From positions 372,001-436,000 of the forward strand of contig NZ_JBHTJP010000035.1 in NCBI RefSeq assembly GCF_042676025.1: DNA of 64,000 bases, written 5' to 3'. Of the stretch, positions 16,400 through 25,297 are shown piece after piece. Both the position numbers and the translations under genes were made by a program. This stretch comes from Salinimicrobium gaetbulicola. GTDB lineage: Bacteria; Bacteroidota; Bacteroidia; Flavobacteriales; Flavobacteriaceae. Numbering within the stretch: the stretch's first letter is position 1; the number at the start of each line of letters is the position of its first letter. A model generated the notes under the pieces. That model was not told the origin of the DNA and made no database searches. It saw only the letters and a program-made list of their open reading frames with translations.

Positions 16400-17323
16400 T
16401 TAAGTCAAATTTATCTGGAACTGCGTAAGAGCTCTAAACTCCTCCAGCCGCTCATGAACATCGTCTTTACTTAGATCCTGCATTCTCTCTGTGCCAAATT
16501 TCTCTACACAGAATGAAGCAAGATTCGAGCCATATATTACAGCGTTCTTCATGTTCTCAAATGATATGTCACCGGTATGTGCAAGGTATCCTGTGAAACC
16601 ACCTGCAAAGGTATCGCCAGCACCGGTTGGATCAAACACTTCTTCTAATGGTAAGGCCGGAGCAAAGAAGATCTTTTCATCATGGAATAATAAAGCACCA
16701 TGTTCCCCTTTTTTGATCACCACATATTTTGGTCCCATTTCAGCGATCTTGCGAGCCGCTTTCACTAATGAGTATTCGTTGGTCAATTGACGGGCTTCTT
16801 CATCATTGATGGTCAATGCATCTACTTTAGCGATCACTTTCATAAGATCGTCCCAGGTGTTGTCCATCCAGAAGTTCATGGTATCTAAAACCACCAGTTT
16901 AGGGCGCTCAATTTGTTCCAACACGCTAAGTTGTACCAGCGGGTGTAAGTTACCAAGCATTACGATATCTGGAGATTTGAAATCTTCAGGCACCACCGGA
17001 TTAAAATCAGCTAGAACATTGAGTTGGGTATCCAGGGTGTCCCTGGAGTTAAGGTCGTTGTGATATTTACCGCTCCAGAAGAAAGTTTTTCCTCCCTTTA
17101 CGATCTCGGTTCCTGTTACATCGATATTCCGGTTCTTTAATAGATCAAGGTATTCCTGTGGAAAGTCTTCCCCTACTACCGATACGATTGAACTATCAAT
17201 ATTAAATTGTGAAGCAGAAAGACCTATATATGTCGCTGCTCCACCTAAAATTTTATCTGTTTTACCAAAAGGGGTTTCAATCGCATCAAAAGCCACCGTG
17301 CCCACTATCAATAACTTACTCAT
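16400..17323 (-). CDS. PfkB family sugar/nucleoside kinase
   Basis: A 307-residue ribokinase-fold kinase. The N-terminal signature is LGGAATYIGLSAS (residues ~26-38) and the C-terminal one is DPTGAGDTFAGGF with the catalytic Asp. The substrate is not clear; adenosine, ribose or another sugar are possible. It lies between rnhA and purF, and similar neighbours in flavobacteria would fit nucleoside or ribose salvage, but this is only context. A TATATTTG promoter box is upstream. Confidence 0.85.
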   Translation of the reverse strand: MSKLLIVGTVAFDAIETPFGKTDKILGGAATYIGLSASQFNIDSSIVSVVGEDFPQEYLDLLKNRNIDVTGTEIVKGGKTFFWSGKYHNDLNSRDTLDTQLNVLADFNPVVPEDFKSPDIVMLGNLHPLVQLSVLEQIERPKLVVLDTMNFWMDNTWDDLMKVIAKVDALTINDEEARQLTNEYSLVKAARKIAEMGPKYVVIKKGEHGALLFHDEKIFFAPALPLEEVFDPTGAGDTFAGGFTGYLAHTGDISFENMKNAVIYGSNLASFCVEKFGTERMQDLSKDDVHERLEEFRALTQFQINLT

Positions 17324-17345
17324 AGTATTTTTTAAGAATGAGGTG

Positions 17346-17353
17346 CAAATATA
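17346..17353 (-). promoter_or_regulatory. Promoter -7 box of the PfkB kinase gene
   Basis: Minus strand TATATTTG followed by C, full TAnnTTTG match, 22 bases before the ATG. Confidence 0.55.
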
Positions 17354-17400
17354 CGGTTTTGTTTTTCAAGCCATAAACTAAGCATGTAAAAAACAGTGGT

Positions 17401-17883
17401 TTAAAAAAGCCCTTTTTCCTGGTCTTCAAATCCGGTGTCAATTCGCAGGCGCTTTCCTTTAGAAGCTTCTACCGCCAGTTGATCGCATCTTTCGTTTTGA
17501 GGATGGTCGTTATGACCTTTTATCCATTTGAATTTTACCTTGTGCTTTCGATATTCCTTCAGAAATTCTATCCACAGATCGGTATTTTTGCGATCCTTGA
17601 AACCTTTTTTTTCCCAGCCAAAGACCCAGCCTTTCTCTACGGCATCTGCCACATATTTAGAGTCGGTAAAGACCACGGCTTTCGTATCGAGGTTTTTAAG
17701 CTTTTTAAGGGCGACGATCACAGCTAGCAATTCCATGCGGTTATTGGTGGTGTGTTTAAAGCCTTCGGAAAATTCCTTTTTATAAGGTTTTCCTACCCAT
17801 TCCATTACGATACCATAACCTCCGGGCCCCGGGTTTCCTCTTGCGGCACCGTCTGTATATATATGAACCTTTGGATCAGTCAT
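17401..17883 (-). CDS. rnhA: Ribonuclease HI
   Basis: A 160-residue enzyme, typical length. The four active-site acidic residues are visible in IYTDGAARGNPGPGGYG (Asp), NNRMELLAVIVAL (Glu), VFTDSKYV (Asp) and NERCDQLAVEA (Asp), with the flexible His in KGHNDHP. It cuts the RNA of RNA-DNA hybrids. Its start overlaps the end of purN by 8 bases, so the two are co-translated. Confidence 0.93.
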   Translation of the reverse strand: MTDPKVHIYTDGAARGNPGPGGYGIVMEWVGKPYKKEFSEGFKHTTNNRMELLAVIVALKKLKNLDTKAVVFTDSKYVADAVEKGWVFGWEKKGFKDRKNTDLWIEFLKEYRKHKVKFKWIKGHNDHPQNERCDQLAVEASKGKRLRIDTGFEDQEKGLF

Positions 17884-18478
17884 TCTTCTTCGGGAATAAT
17901 AGGTTTTCGATCACCTTCGGAAAATGTTCATATTCCAGCTGATGTATCTTTTGCGCGACCTCCTCTGCTGAATCATTCTCATCTATAGGAGTGGTGGCCT
18001 GAAAGATGATCTCACCCTCGTCATATTTCTCATTGACAAAGTGGATGCTGATCCCAGTTTCTAATTCTTTATTTTCAAGTACGGCACGGTGTACATTCAT
18101 TCCGTACATTCCTTTTCCGCCATACTTCGGAAGAAGGGCAGGATGAAGATTGATCACTTTATTCGGAAATTCTTTCAGAATAGTATCGGGAAAGATCCAC
18201 AGGAATCCGGCCAGCACGATGATGTCTGGCTTCATGTCTAATAAAACATTAAGGATCTTGTTGGAATTGTAAAGCGCATCCCGGTCAAAGAAAAGGGCTT
18301 TCACATGATGATCATGGGCTTTCCTAAGGACTTTAGCGCCTTTTTTATTGGAAAAAACCGCTTCCACTTCCGCTTTTTCAGACTCCTTAAAGTATTTTAT
18401 GATGTTTTCGGCGTTTGTTCCTGAACCGGAAGCAAATATGACGATCTTCTTTTTCGCGGATTTTTTTGAAGTCAGCAA
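17876..18478 (-). CDS. purN: Phosphoribosylglycinamide formyltransferase
   Basis: A 200-residue enzyme of the formyltransferase fold. FASGSGTNAENIIKYF is the phosphate-binding N terminus, and INLHPALLPKYGGKGMYG carries the catalytic His-Pro. The conserved Asp is in EKYDEGEIIFQ. It adds the first formyl group in purine synthesis using 10-formyl-tetrahydrofolate. It is divergent from acpP across a 147-base gap and co-translated with rnhA. Confidence 0.92.
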   Translation of the reverse strand: MLTSKKSAKKKIVIFASGSGTNAENIIKYFKESEKAEVEAVFSNKKGAKVLRKAHDHHVKALFFDRDALYNSNKILNVLLDMKPDIIVLAGFLWIFPDTILKEFPNKVINLHPALLPKYGGKGMYGMNVHRAVLENKELETGISIHFVNEKYDEGEIIFQATTPIDENDSAEEVAQKIHQLEYEHFPKVIENLLFPKKND

Positions 18479-18588
18479 TGTGGCGGTGTTAACAATTATT
18501 AGGAGGTAAAATTAAATGCTTTCATTGAAAATTACGTAATTTACCTTCACATTTTTAAAGTAAAAACAGGTTTTAAAATAAAGTTTTT

Positions 18589-18596
18589 TATTTTTG
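18589..18596 (+). promoter_or_regulatory. Promoter -7 box of acpP
   Basis: TATTTTTG followed by C, full TAnnTTTG match, 29 bases before the ATG, inside a very AT-rich leader. Confidence 0.6.
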
Positions 18597-18625
18597 CCAC
18601 TTAATTAAAATTAAAAACACAAGTT

Positions 18626-18862
18626 ATGTCAGACATTGCATCAAGAGTAAAAGCGATTATCGTTGACAAATTAGGAGTTGACGAGAACGAAGTAGTAAAT
18701 GAAGCTAGCTTCACCAACGACTTGGGCGCTGATTCATTAGACACTGTAGAGTTGATCATGGAATTCGAAAAAGAATTTGATATCCAGATTCCAGATGACC
18801 AGGCAGAAAACATTGCTACAGTAGGCCAGGCAATTTCTTATATTGAAGACGCAAAAAAATAA
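18626..18862 (+). CDS. acpP: Acyl carrier protein
   Basis: A 78-residue acidic helical protein with the phosphopantetheine site at Ser37 in LGADSLDTVEL. It carries growing chains in fatty acid synthesis. It lies 16 bases before fabF, the standard bacterial arrangement, and has the codon bias of a highly expressed gene. Confidence 0.97.
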   Translation: MSDIASRVKAIIVDKLGVDENEVVNEASFTNDLGADSLDTVELIMEFEKEFDIQIPDDQAENIATVGQAISYIEDAKK

Positions 18863-18878
18863 AAAGTAACACACCCTT

Positions 18879-20132
18879 ATGGAGTTAAAGCGAGTTGTAG
18901 TAACTGGATTAGGAGCCCTCACCCCCATTGGTAACAATATTCAAGAATATTGGGACGGATTAAAAAACGGGAAGAGCGGTTCGGCACCTATTACATATTT
19001 TGATACGGAAAAGTTCAAAACTAAATTCGCTTGTGAGATCAAAAACTTTAACGCCGAAGATTTCTTCGACCGTAAAGAGGCCAGAAAATTAGACAAATTC
19101 GCCCAGTATGCTATCGTAGCCTCAGATGAGGCTATTAAAGACTCGGGAATTGATCTGGATAAGGTTGACAAACTTAGGGTAGGTGTTATCTGGGGAGCAG
19201 GAATTGGAGGACTTGAAACTTTCCAGGATGAAGTTCTTTCATATGGAAAAGGAGATGGTACTCCTAGGTTCAATCCTTTCTTTATCCCTAAGATGATCGC
19301 AGATATCGCCCCAGGGCATATCTCTATCCGCCACGGATTTATGGGGCCGAACTATACAACAGTTTCGGCTTGTGCTTCCGCAGCAAACGCATTGATTGAT
19401 GCTTTGAACTACATTAGGTTGGGTCACAGCGATATCATTGTTTCAGGAGGATCTGAAGCGGCAGTAGCTCCGGCGGGAATGGGAGGTTTTAATGCTATGC
19501 ATGCCCTTTCTACTCGTAACGAAAGTCCTGAGACTGCTTCCAGACCATTTGATGCAACCCGCGACGGATTTGTACTTGGTGAAGGTGCCGGTTCTCTTAT
19601 TCTTGAAGAATATGAGCATGCCAAAGCACGCGGAGCTAAGATCTATGCTGAAGTAGTAGGAGGTGGATTGTCTTCGGATGCTTATCACATGACCGCACCA
19701 CATCCTGAAGGGATTGGGGTAGTAGCCGTGATGCAGAACTGTCTAAAGAACGCTGGTCTAAAGCCTGAAGATGTTGACGCGATCAACACCCACGGTACAT
19801 CAACTCCGCTGGGAGACGTTGCCGAGCTGAAAGCTATCAAAAAAGTTTTCGGGGAGCATGCTAAGAATATCAATATAAACTCAACTAAGTCCATGACCGG
19901 ACATTTATTGGGTGCTGCCGGTGCAGTAGAAGCCATTGCCGCCATACTTTCTATGGAGCATGGTATCGTACCACCGACCATCAACCATGAAACACCAGAC
20001 GAGAATATTAATCCTGAGTTGAACCTTACTCTTAACAAGGCGCAACCGCGCGATGTTAAAGTAGCTATGAGCAACACCTTTGGTTTTGGAGGTCATAACG
20101 CCTGTGTCCTGTTTAAAAAACTGGATGAGTAA
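18879..20132 (+). CDS. fabF: Beta-ketoacyl-ACP synthase II
   Basis: A 417-residue condensing enzyme. The catalytic triad is Cys in TVSACASAANALI, His in INTHGTSTPLGD and His in MTGHLLGAAGAVE, with the C-terminal glycine loop NTFGFGGHNA. It elongates acyl-ACP with malonyl-ACP, with a role in unsaturated fatty acid elongation. It follows acpP directly and is followed by a terminator hairpin that lies within the start of rnc. Confidence 0.97.
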   Translation: MELKRVVVTGLGALTPIGNNIQEYWDGLKNGKSGSAPITYFDTEKFKTKFACEIKNFNAEDFFDRKEARKLDKFAQYAIVASDEAIKDSGIDLDKVDKLRVGVIWGAGIGGLETFQDEVLSYGKGDGTPRFNPFFIPKMIADIAPGHISIRHGFMGPNYTTVSACASAANALIDALNYIRLGHSDIIVSGGSEAAVAPAGMGGFNAMHALSTRNESPETASRPFDATRDGFVLGEGAGSLILEEYEHAKARGAKIYAEVVGGGLSSDAYHMTAPHPEGIGVVAVMQNCLKNAGLKPEDVDAINTHGTSTPLGDVAELKAIKKVFGEHAKNININSTKSMTGHLLGAAGAVEAIAAILSMEHGIVPPTINHETPDENINPELNLTLNKAQPRDVKVAMSNTFGFGGHNACVLFKKLDE

Positions 20133-20140
20133 ACTTTTCC

Positions 20141-20878
20141 ATGAGTGTTATTAGAAACATATTAAATTCCCGCTCTTTTAGAGGCGGGAATTTTTTTATG
20201 GAGTTAACTAAAATAATGGGGTTCAAGCCACGGAACATTTCCCATTATAAAAAGGCATTTACCCATCGTTCTCTCAACAAAAAAGATGAGGAAGGAAATG
20301 CTGTCAATTTCGAACGAATGGAATTCCTTGGTGACGCTATGCTAAGTGCGGTGATCGCCTCTCATTTGTTCAAAGAAGTTCCCGGAGGAAATGAAGGCTA
20401 TCTTACCAAAATGCGATCAAAGATCGTGAGCCGGAAACACCTTAATGAACTGGGAAGAGACCTTGACCTTATAAAATACATTCAGACCAACATCCCAACT
20501 GACCAGTTTGGGGGCAACATACATGGAAATCTTTTTGAAGCTTTAATTGGTGCCATCTACCTAGATAGAGGTTACCGTTATTGCCGCAAATTCATTTTTG
20601 AAAGAGTAATTGTTCCTTATGTAGATATTGAACAGTTGGAAGGGACCGTCATCAGTTATAAAGGACTACTGATAGAATGGTGTCAAAAGGAAAAAAAGGA
20701 CTTCAGTTTTGAAATTTATGAAGATACAGGAGTTGATGAGCAGAAACATTTTGCCGTAAAATTAAGGATAGATGACCGGGTGGTTGCTAAAGCGAGAGCT
20801 ACCTCAAAGAAAAAAGGTGAAGAGAAGGCATCAAAACGGGCATATTATGCACTCCAAAATAAAATAGAGCCATCTTAA
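20141..20878 (+). CDS. rnc: Ribonuclease III
   Basis: A 245-residue enzyme with the nuclease signature ERMEFLGDAML (residues ~66-76), a second acidic pair in GNLFEALIGAIYLD, and a C-terminal double-stranded RNA-binding domain ending in KKKGEEKASKRAYYALQ. It processes rRNA precursors and structured messages. The start at 20141 agrees with relatives that begin with a similar IRNILNSRS segment; this means codons 9-19 encode a complete terminator-like hairpin, so expression may be set by read-through or by cleavage of its own message. Confidence 0.9.
   Translation: MSVIRNILNSRSFRGGNFFMELTKIMGFKPRNISHYKKAFTHRSLNKKDEEGNAVNFERMEFLGDAMLSAVIASHLFKEVPGGNEGYLTKMRSKIVSRKHLNELGRDLDLIKYIQTNIPTDQFGGNIHGNLFEALIGAIYLDRGYRYCRKFIFERVIVPYVDIEQLEGTVISYKGLLIEWCQKEKKDFSFEIYEDTGVDEQKHFAVKLRIDDRVVAKARATSKKKGEEKASKRAYYALQNKIEPS
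20164..20197 (+). terminator. Intrinsic terminator hairpin inside the 5' coding end of rnc
   Basis: A perfect 10-bp stem (20164-20173 with 20184-20193) and T-tract. It is 32 bases after the fabF stop but lies inside rnc if that gene starts at 20141. It can end acpP-fabF messages while giving partial read-through to rnc. Confidence 0.75.
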
Positions 20879-20989
20879 AGGATTTCTTGAAACTATAACG
20901 TTTTCGTAAATTATTCCTAAAAATCCAGCCAAAAAACTTAGTTTTCTACTGTACAATCTTTATCTTTAACCTCCGATGAAAAGATAAGT

Positions 20990-21478
20990 ATGCCGGCGTA
21001 TAAACTGGTTTTAGATGAAGTTTTTGAGGAGTCATATAAGCTTATAGCGATCCATTGTTCGGTAGAAGAATATAAGTTGGCTTTCCTCTTAAATAAATAT
21101 TTAAATCTAAAGCTCGCCAGGTCACGAAAGGATATTGATTTTCAAATTGAAGGGATGCGTATTCTTTTTGCTCTCTACACTTATGAAGATCAATTAAAGT
21201 ATTGCACCTTTAGCCTGGTCAGTAATGTTTCCAAAGCCGAATTTAAATCAAATGCGAATTCAAATTCGTTGTTTGGAATCAAAGAGACGACTTTTAAAAA
21301 GAGTTATTTGCTGCCTGAATTTAAAAAGGTAGATTTTTTCCTGAAGATAGAAGAAGAAATAGAAGGTGTTTCTGAAAAGCTTCTTCTGGAAAAGATAAAA
21401 GAGATCCCCCAGGTATCATTGGCATATTCTATTGAAGCTCATCAAATAAAATCAAAGGAAAATTTAATTTTTGACTAG
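20990..21478 (+). CDS. IPExxxDY family protein
   Basis: A 162-residue protein of a family found in Flavobacteriia between rnc and pyk, which is its position here. It has no signal peptide or membrane helix and no known activity. The name-giving motif near the C terminus is altered: the sequence reads EIPQVSLAYSIE instead of IPExxxDY. The pyk start follows the stop codon with no gap, so the two are translated together. Confidence 0.75.
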   Translation: MPAYKLVLDEVFEESYKLIAIHCSVEEYKLAFLLNKYLNLKLARSRKDIDFQIEGMRILFALYTYEDQLKYCTFSLVSNVSKAEFKSNANSNSLFGIKETTFKKSYLLPEFKKVDFFLKIEEEIEGVSEKLLLEKIKEIPQVSLAYSIEAHQIKSKENLIFD

Positions 21479-22909
21479 ATGCCAAATACAAAAAAGACCA
21501 AAATAGTAGCAACTCTCGGCCCTGCAACGAGTACTAAGGAGGTTTTAAAAAATATGATGCAGGCGGGAGTAAATGTTTTTAGAATAAACTTTTCTCACGC
21601 AAACTATGATGATGTAAAGCAACGTATCAACATGATTCGTGAGCTGAATGAAGAGCATGGTTTTTCAACAGCTATTCTTGCTGACCTTCAAGGTCCTAAA
21701 CTAAGGGTCGGAAAAATGAAGGAAGAAGTGGTAGTTTCTGAAGGAGATGAGATCACTTTCGTAACCGGAGAGGAATTCGAAGGAACTTCAGAAAGAGTTT
21801 ACATGAACTACGACCAGTTCCCTAAAGATGTAAAAGCCGGAGAAAGAATCTTGCTTGACGATGGGAAACTTATCTTCGAGGTTGTAAAGACCAATAAAGA
21901 AGATGAAGTTCTTGCTAAGGTAGTTCAGGGAGGACCGTTGAGATCCAAAAAAGGGGTCAACCTTCCTAATACCAATATCTCACTTCCGGCGCTTACTGAA
22001 AAAGATGTCGAAGATGCTATTTTCGCGGTAAGTCAAAATGTTGACTGGATCGCGCTTTCTTTCGTAAGACACAGCGAAGATCTTATCGAACTTCAAAACC
22101 TTATCAAGGAACATACAGATCATAAAATTCCAATCATCGCTAAGATCGAAAAACCGGAAGGTGTTGAGAATATCGACAAGATCGTAGCGTATTGTGACGG
22201 ACTTATGGTTGCGCGTGGTGACCTTGGTGTGGAGATCCCTGCACAAGAAGTTCCCCTTATTCAAAAGCAATTGGTTCTTAAAGCCAAGAAAGCGAGAATT
22301 CCTGTTATCATCGCTACTCAAATGATGGAGACCATGATCACCAGCCTTACGCCTACAAGAGCAGAGGTGAATGATGTGGCAAACTCTGTTATGGACGGTG
22401 CAGATGCTGTGATGTTGAGTGGAGAAACTTCTGTAGGGAAGTATCCGGTACAAGTTATCGAGAAGATGTGCCAGATCATTATGAGTGTTGAAACTTCACC
22501 TCTTATTAAAGTTCCGCATGAACCACCACACGTGCGTACAAAACGTTATATCACTAAAGCGATCTGTTATCACGCTGCCGATATGGCTAATGAGATCAAA
22601 GCTCAGGCGATCTGTACTTTGACCAATAGTGGATACACCGCTTTCCAGATCTCTGCATGGAGACCTGAATCTAACATTCTTGTGTTTACCTCAAATAAGA
22701 GAATCGTGAACCAGCTGAGTCTGTTGTGGGGAGTTCGTGCTTTCTATTACGATAAAATGGTGAGTACAGATGAGACGATCGATGATGTGAACAGAATCGC
22801 ACTGGAAAACAAGTTCGTTGAAAAAGGAGATTTCATTATCAACCTTGCTGCTATGCCTATCACAGAAAGAGGTATGGTGAACACACTACGTGTTTCTGAA
22901 ATACACTAA
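21479..22909 (+). CDS. pyk: Pyruvate kinase
   Basis: A 476-residue glycolytic enzyme. Seen are KIVATLGPATS at the start, the ADLQGPKLRVG stretch, the active-site signature IIAKIEKPEGVENI with its Lys and Glu, and MVARGDLGVEIP. It makes pyruvate and ATP from phosphoenolpyruvate and ADP. Start codon directly after the preceding stop; a terminator follows. Confidence 0.97.
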   Translation: MPNTKKTKIVATLGPATSTKEVLKNMMQAGVNVFRINFSHANYDDVKQRINMIRELNEEHGFSTAILADLQGPKLRVGKMKEEVVVSEGDEITFVTGEEFEGTSERVYMNYDQFPKDVKAGERILLDDGKLIFEVVKTNKEDEVLAKVVQGGPLRSKKGVNLPNTNISLPALTEKDVEDAIFAVSQNVDWIALSFVRHSEDLIELQNLIKEHTDHKIPIIAKIEKPEGVENIDKIVAYCDGLMVARGDLGVEIPAQEVPLIQKQLVLKAKKARIPVIIATQMMETMITSLTPTRAEVNDVANSVMDGADAVMLSGETSVGKYPVQVIEKMCQIIMSVETSPLIKVPHEPPHVRTKRYITKAICYHAADMANEIKAQAICTLTNSGYTAFQISAWRPESNILVFTSNKRIVNQLSLLWGVRAFYYDKMVSTDETIDDVNRIALENKFVEKGDFIINLAAMPITERGMVNTLRVSEIH

Positions 22910-22931
22910 GAAATTTCATAAATATTGAATG

Positions 22932-22962
22932 AAAGCCATCGGAATTTCCGGTGGCTTTTTTT
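22932..22962 (+). terminator. Terminator of the rnc-pyk unit
   Basis: AAAGCCATCGG pairs with CCGGTGGCTTT over an AATT loop, followed by T residues. It overlaps the last bases of the convergent dinB gene. Confidence 0.88.
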
Positions 22963-24058
22963 ATAGATCAAATTTCAGTTGTACAGCGATCTCTTTTTTA
23001 TCGCCTTTTTCAGCCTCCTTATCAGTATTTAGGTTGGAAAGAGAGATGCCTAAAAGCCTGACCGAATTCTTCATTTTTTCCTGGTATAGCAACTCCTTGG
23101 CGGTTTCCATTATAAGATCCTTTGAAGAAATAAAGTAATTCAAGGTTTTGCTGCGCGTTTGCAAGGTAAAATCACTGTACTTGATTTTCAGGGTTACCGT
23201 TTTTCCTGCAACTTTACTTTTTGCAAGTCGGCGTTCAATTTCTTCGGAAATATTTTCAAGCCTTTCCAGCATAAATACTTCGGAAGAGATATTCTCCTCA
23301 AAAGTGCGTTCAGCACCCAGGGATTTTCGAATTCGTGAAGGCTTTACCTCGCTCAAATGTATTCCCCTAACCACATTGAAATAATATTCCCCGCTCTTTC
23401 CGAAGTGTTCGTTGAGGAATTCGAGTGGCTTCTCTTTAAGATCTTTTCCGGTAAAAATTCCAAGGCGGTACATTTTATCAGCAGTTACCTTTCCAACTCC
23501 ATAGAATTTCCTGATCTCAAGAGCTTCTAGAAACTCCTCGACCTCTTCAGGGTTGACTGTCTTTTGTCCGTTTGGCTTGTTGTAATCACTGGCGACCTTG
23601 GCAATGAACTTATTGATAGAAATGCCTGCTGAAGCTGTTAAGCCTGTTTTATCCAGGATCTTTTGCCTGATCTCTTTCGCGATGAGCGAAGCACTGGGAT
23701 TTCCTTTTTTGTTCTCTGTGACATCCAGGTAGGCTTCATCCAGGGAAAGCGGTTCTACCAGATCTGTATATTCCAGGAAGATTGCGCGTATGCGGTTAGA
23801 AAGTTCGCGGTACCGGTCAAATCGGGGTTTGACAAAAATAAGTTCGGGGCAATTGCGCTTAGCGATCACGCTGCTCATCGCGCTTCTTACTCCAAACTTT
23901 CGGGCTTCATAACTGGCTGCAGATACTACGCCTCTTTGGGAACTTCCGCCCACCGCTACAGGTTTTCCTCGTAGTTCGGGGTTATCGAGCTGTTCCACAG
24001 AGGCATAGAAGGCATCCATGTCTACGTGAATAATTTTTCGCTTTTTTGCCCCTTCCAT
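22961..24058 (-). CDS. dinB: DNA polymerase IV (Y-family)
   Basis: A 365-residue translesion polymerase. Catalytic motifs are IIHVDMDAFYASVEQ near the N terminus and LSLDEAYLDVTE at about residue 105, the latter giving the Asp-Glu pair. The helix-hairpin region is GVGKVTADKMYRLGI, followed by the little-finger domain. Length is normal, and no LexA-like box is evident. A TAAATTTG box ends only 4 bases before the ATG, so the message may lack a leader. Confidence 0.93.
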   Translation of the reverse strand: MEGAKKRKIIHVDMDAFYASVEQLDNPELRGKPVAVGGSSQRGVVSAASYEARKFGVRSAMSSVIAKRNCPELIFVKPRFDRYRELSNRIRAIFLEYTDLVEPLSLDEAYLDVTENKKGNPSASLIAKEIRQKILDKTGLTASAGISINKFIAKVASDYNKPNGQKTVNPEEVEEFLEALEIRKFYGVGKVTADKMYRLGIFTGKDLKEKPLEFLNEHFGKSGEYYFNVVRGIHLSEVKPSRIRKSLGAERTFEENISSEVFMLERLENISEEIERRLAKSKVAGKTVTLKIKYSDFTLQTRSKTLNYFISSKDLIMETAKELLYQEKMKNSVRLLGISLSNLNTDKEAEKGDKKEIAVQLKFDL

Positions 24059-24062
24059 TCCG

Positions 24063-24070
24063 CAAATTTA
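24063..24070 (-). promoter_or_regulatory. Promoter -7 box of dinB, predicted leaderless start
   Basis: Minus strand TAAATTTG followed by C, full TAnnTTTG match. The start codon begins 5 bases past the box, so transcription would begin at or next to the ATG. Confidence 0.5.
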
Positions 24071-24166
24071 AGGAATCTTCCGCTTGGCTTTCAGAAGTAG
24101 TCCTTCAGATTGACATTTGAAATGAGCCATAAATCAACTACCTTGAATGATCTAAAAATTGTAATT

Positions 24167-24826
24167 ATGAAAACAGCCATAATCCTTGGTGCTACCGGAT
24201 TGACCGGTGGCCTGGTGCTTGAAAAGTTGCTGAAAGATAGGCGATATGATTCCGTTAAGCTGTTCTCCAGAAGTACTGCGGGAATCAACCACCCCAAGAT
24301 CGAGGAACATCTTATTGACCTTTTTGAGCTAGAGAAATATGCCGAATCGTTCACTGCAGATGAGGTATATTGCAACATTGGCACGACTAAATCTAAAACA
24401 CCCAATGAGGATGTGTATCGAAAGATCGATTATGGGATTCCCGTTGCGGCTGCAAAACTGGCCAAAAAGAATAATATCGAAAAGTTCCTGGTGATCTCTG
24501 CTTTGGGAGCAGATGCTGACAGCAAGATGTTCTATAATAAGACCAAAGGAGAAATGGAAAGAGATGTTTTAAAGGCCGAAGTTCCGGAAACCTATATCTT
24601 TCAACCCTCATTGATAGCAGGAGATCGAAAAGAAAAACGCATTTTTGAAGCCTTTGGTAAACACGTTATGAAAGTGCTGAATTATTTGATGGTTGGACCA
24701 CTTAAAAAGTACCAAAGCATTCACCCGGAAACCATCGCTAAAGCAATGATCATTGTGGCCAACGAAGGTTATCAAAAAAAGAAGATCGAATCAGACGAAA
24801 TTAAACAAATAGCAAAGCAGGAGTAA
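24167..24826 (+). CDS. NAD(P)-binding Rossmann oxidoreductase (HTATIP2/atypical SDR-like)
   Basis: A 219-residue protein with the dinucleotide-binding motif GATGLTGGLVLEKLL at the N terminus and a KTKGEMERDVL segment in the position of the SDR active-site Lys. The ATG at 24167 is used because the Rossmann strand starts there; an upstream Met adds 19 unrelated residues. The substrate is unknown. Its stop overlaps the next start (TAATG), forming an operon with the CYTH and lipoprotein genes. Confidence 0.78.
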   Translation: MKTAIILGATGLTGGLVLEKLLKDRRYDSVKLFSRSTAGINHPKIEEHLIDLFELEKYAESFTADEVYCNIGTTKSKTPNEDVYRKIDYGIPVAAAKLAKKNNIEKFLVISALGADADSKMFYNKTKGEMERDVLKAEVPETYIFQPSLIAGDRKEKRIFEAFGKHVMKVLNYLMVGPLKKYQSIHPETIAKAMIIVANEGYQKKKIESDEIKQIAKQE

Positions 24827-25296
24827 TGCAGGAAATTGAACGCAAGTTTCTTTTAAAGTCCACAGTAAACTTTAAAAAAGAGGCCCGTAAAAATACCAGG
24901 ATCGTCCAGGGCTATCTCAACTCTAATCCTGAAAGGACTGTAAGGGTAAGAATTAAAGGAGAAAAGGCATTTTTGACGATCAAAGGAATATCAAACGAGA
25001 GCGGATTATCGAGATTTGAGTGGGAAAAGGAGATCCCGGTCTCCGAAGCCGAAACTTTACTGCCTCTCTGCGAACCCGGTGTGATCGAAAAAGTTCGTTA
25101 CGAGGTCCCGGTTGGGAAGCATATTTTCGAGGTCGATGAATTCTTCGGTAGTAACGACGGACTAATCCTGGCAGAGGTAGAACTCTCTACTGAAGAAGAA
25201 GAATTTGAAAAGCCGGTGTGGTTGGGTGAAGAGGTCACAGGGAGAAAGGAGTTCTATAATTCCTACTTAAGTAAGCATCCGTTTAAAAATAAATGA
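24826..25296 (+). CDS. CYTH domain protein (inorganic triphosphatase/adenylate cyclase class IV-like)
   Basis: A 156-residue single-domain triphosphate tunnel enzyme. The signature ExExK is seen as EIERKFLL at residues 3-10, with further tunnel residues in RTVRVRIKGEKAFLTIKG and LAEVELSTEEEEF. Family members hydrolyse inorganic tripolyphosphate or thiamine triphosphate, or make cAMP; in small bacterial CYTH proteins of this kind triphosphatase is the more common activity. It is translationally coupled to the preceding gene. Confidence 0.85.
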   Translation: MQEIERKFLLKSTVNFKKEARKNTRIVQGYLNSNPERTVRVRIKGEKAFLTIKGISNESGLSRFEWEKEIPVSEAETLLPLCEPGVIEKVRYEVPVGKHIFEVDEFFGSNDGLILAEVELSTEEEEFEKPVWLGEEVTGRKEFYNSYLSKHPFKNK

Positions 25297-25297
25297 C

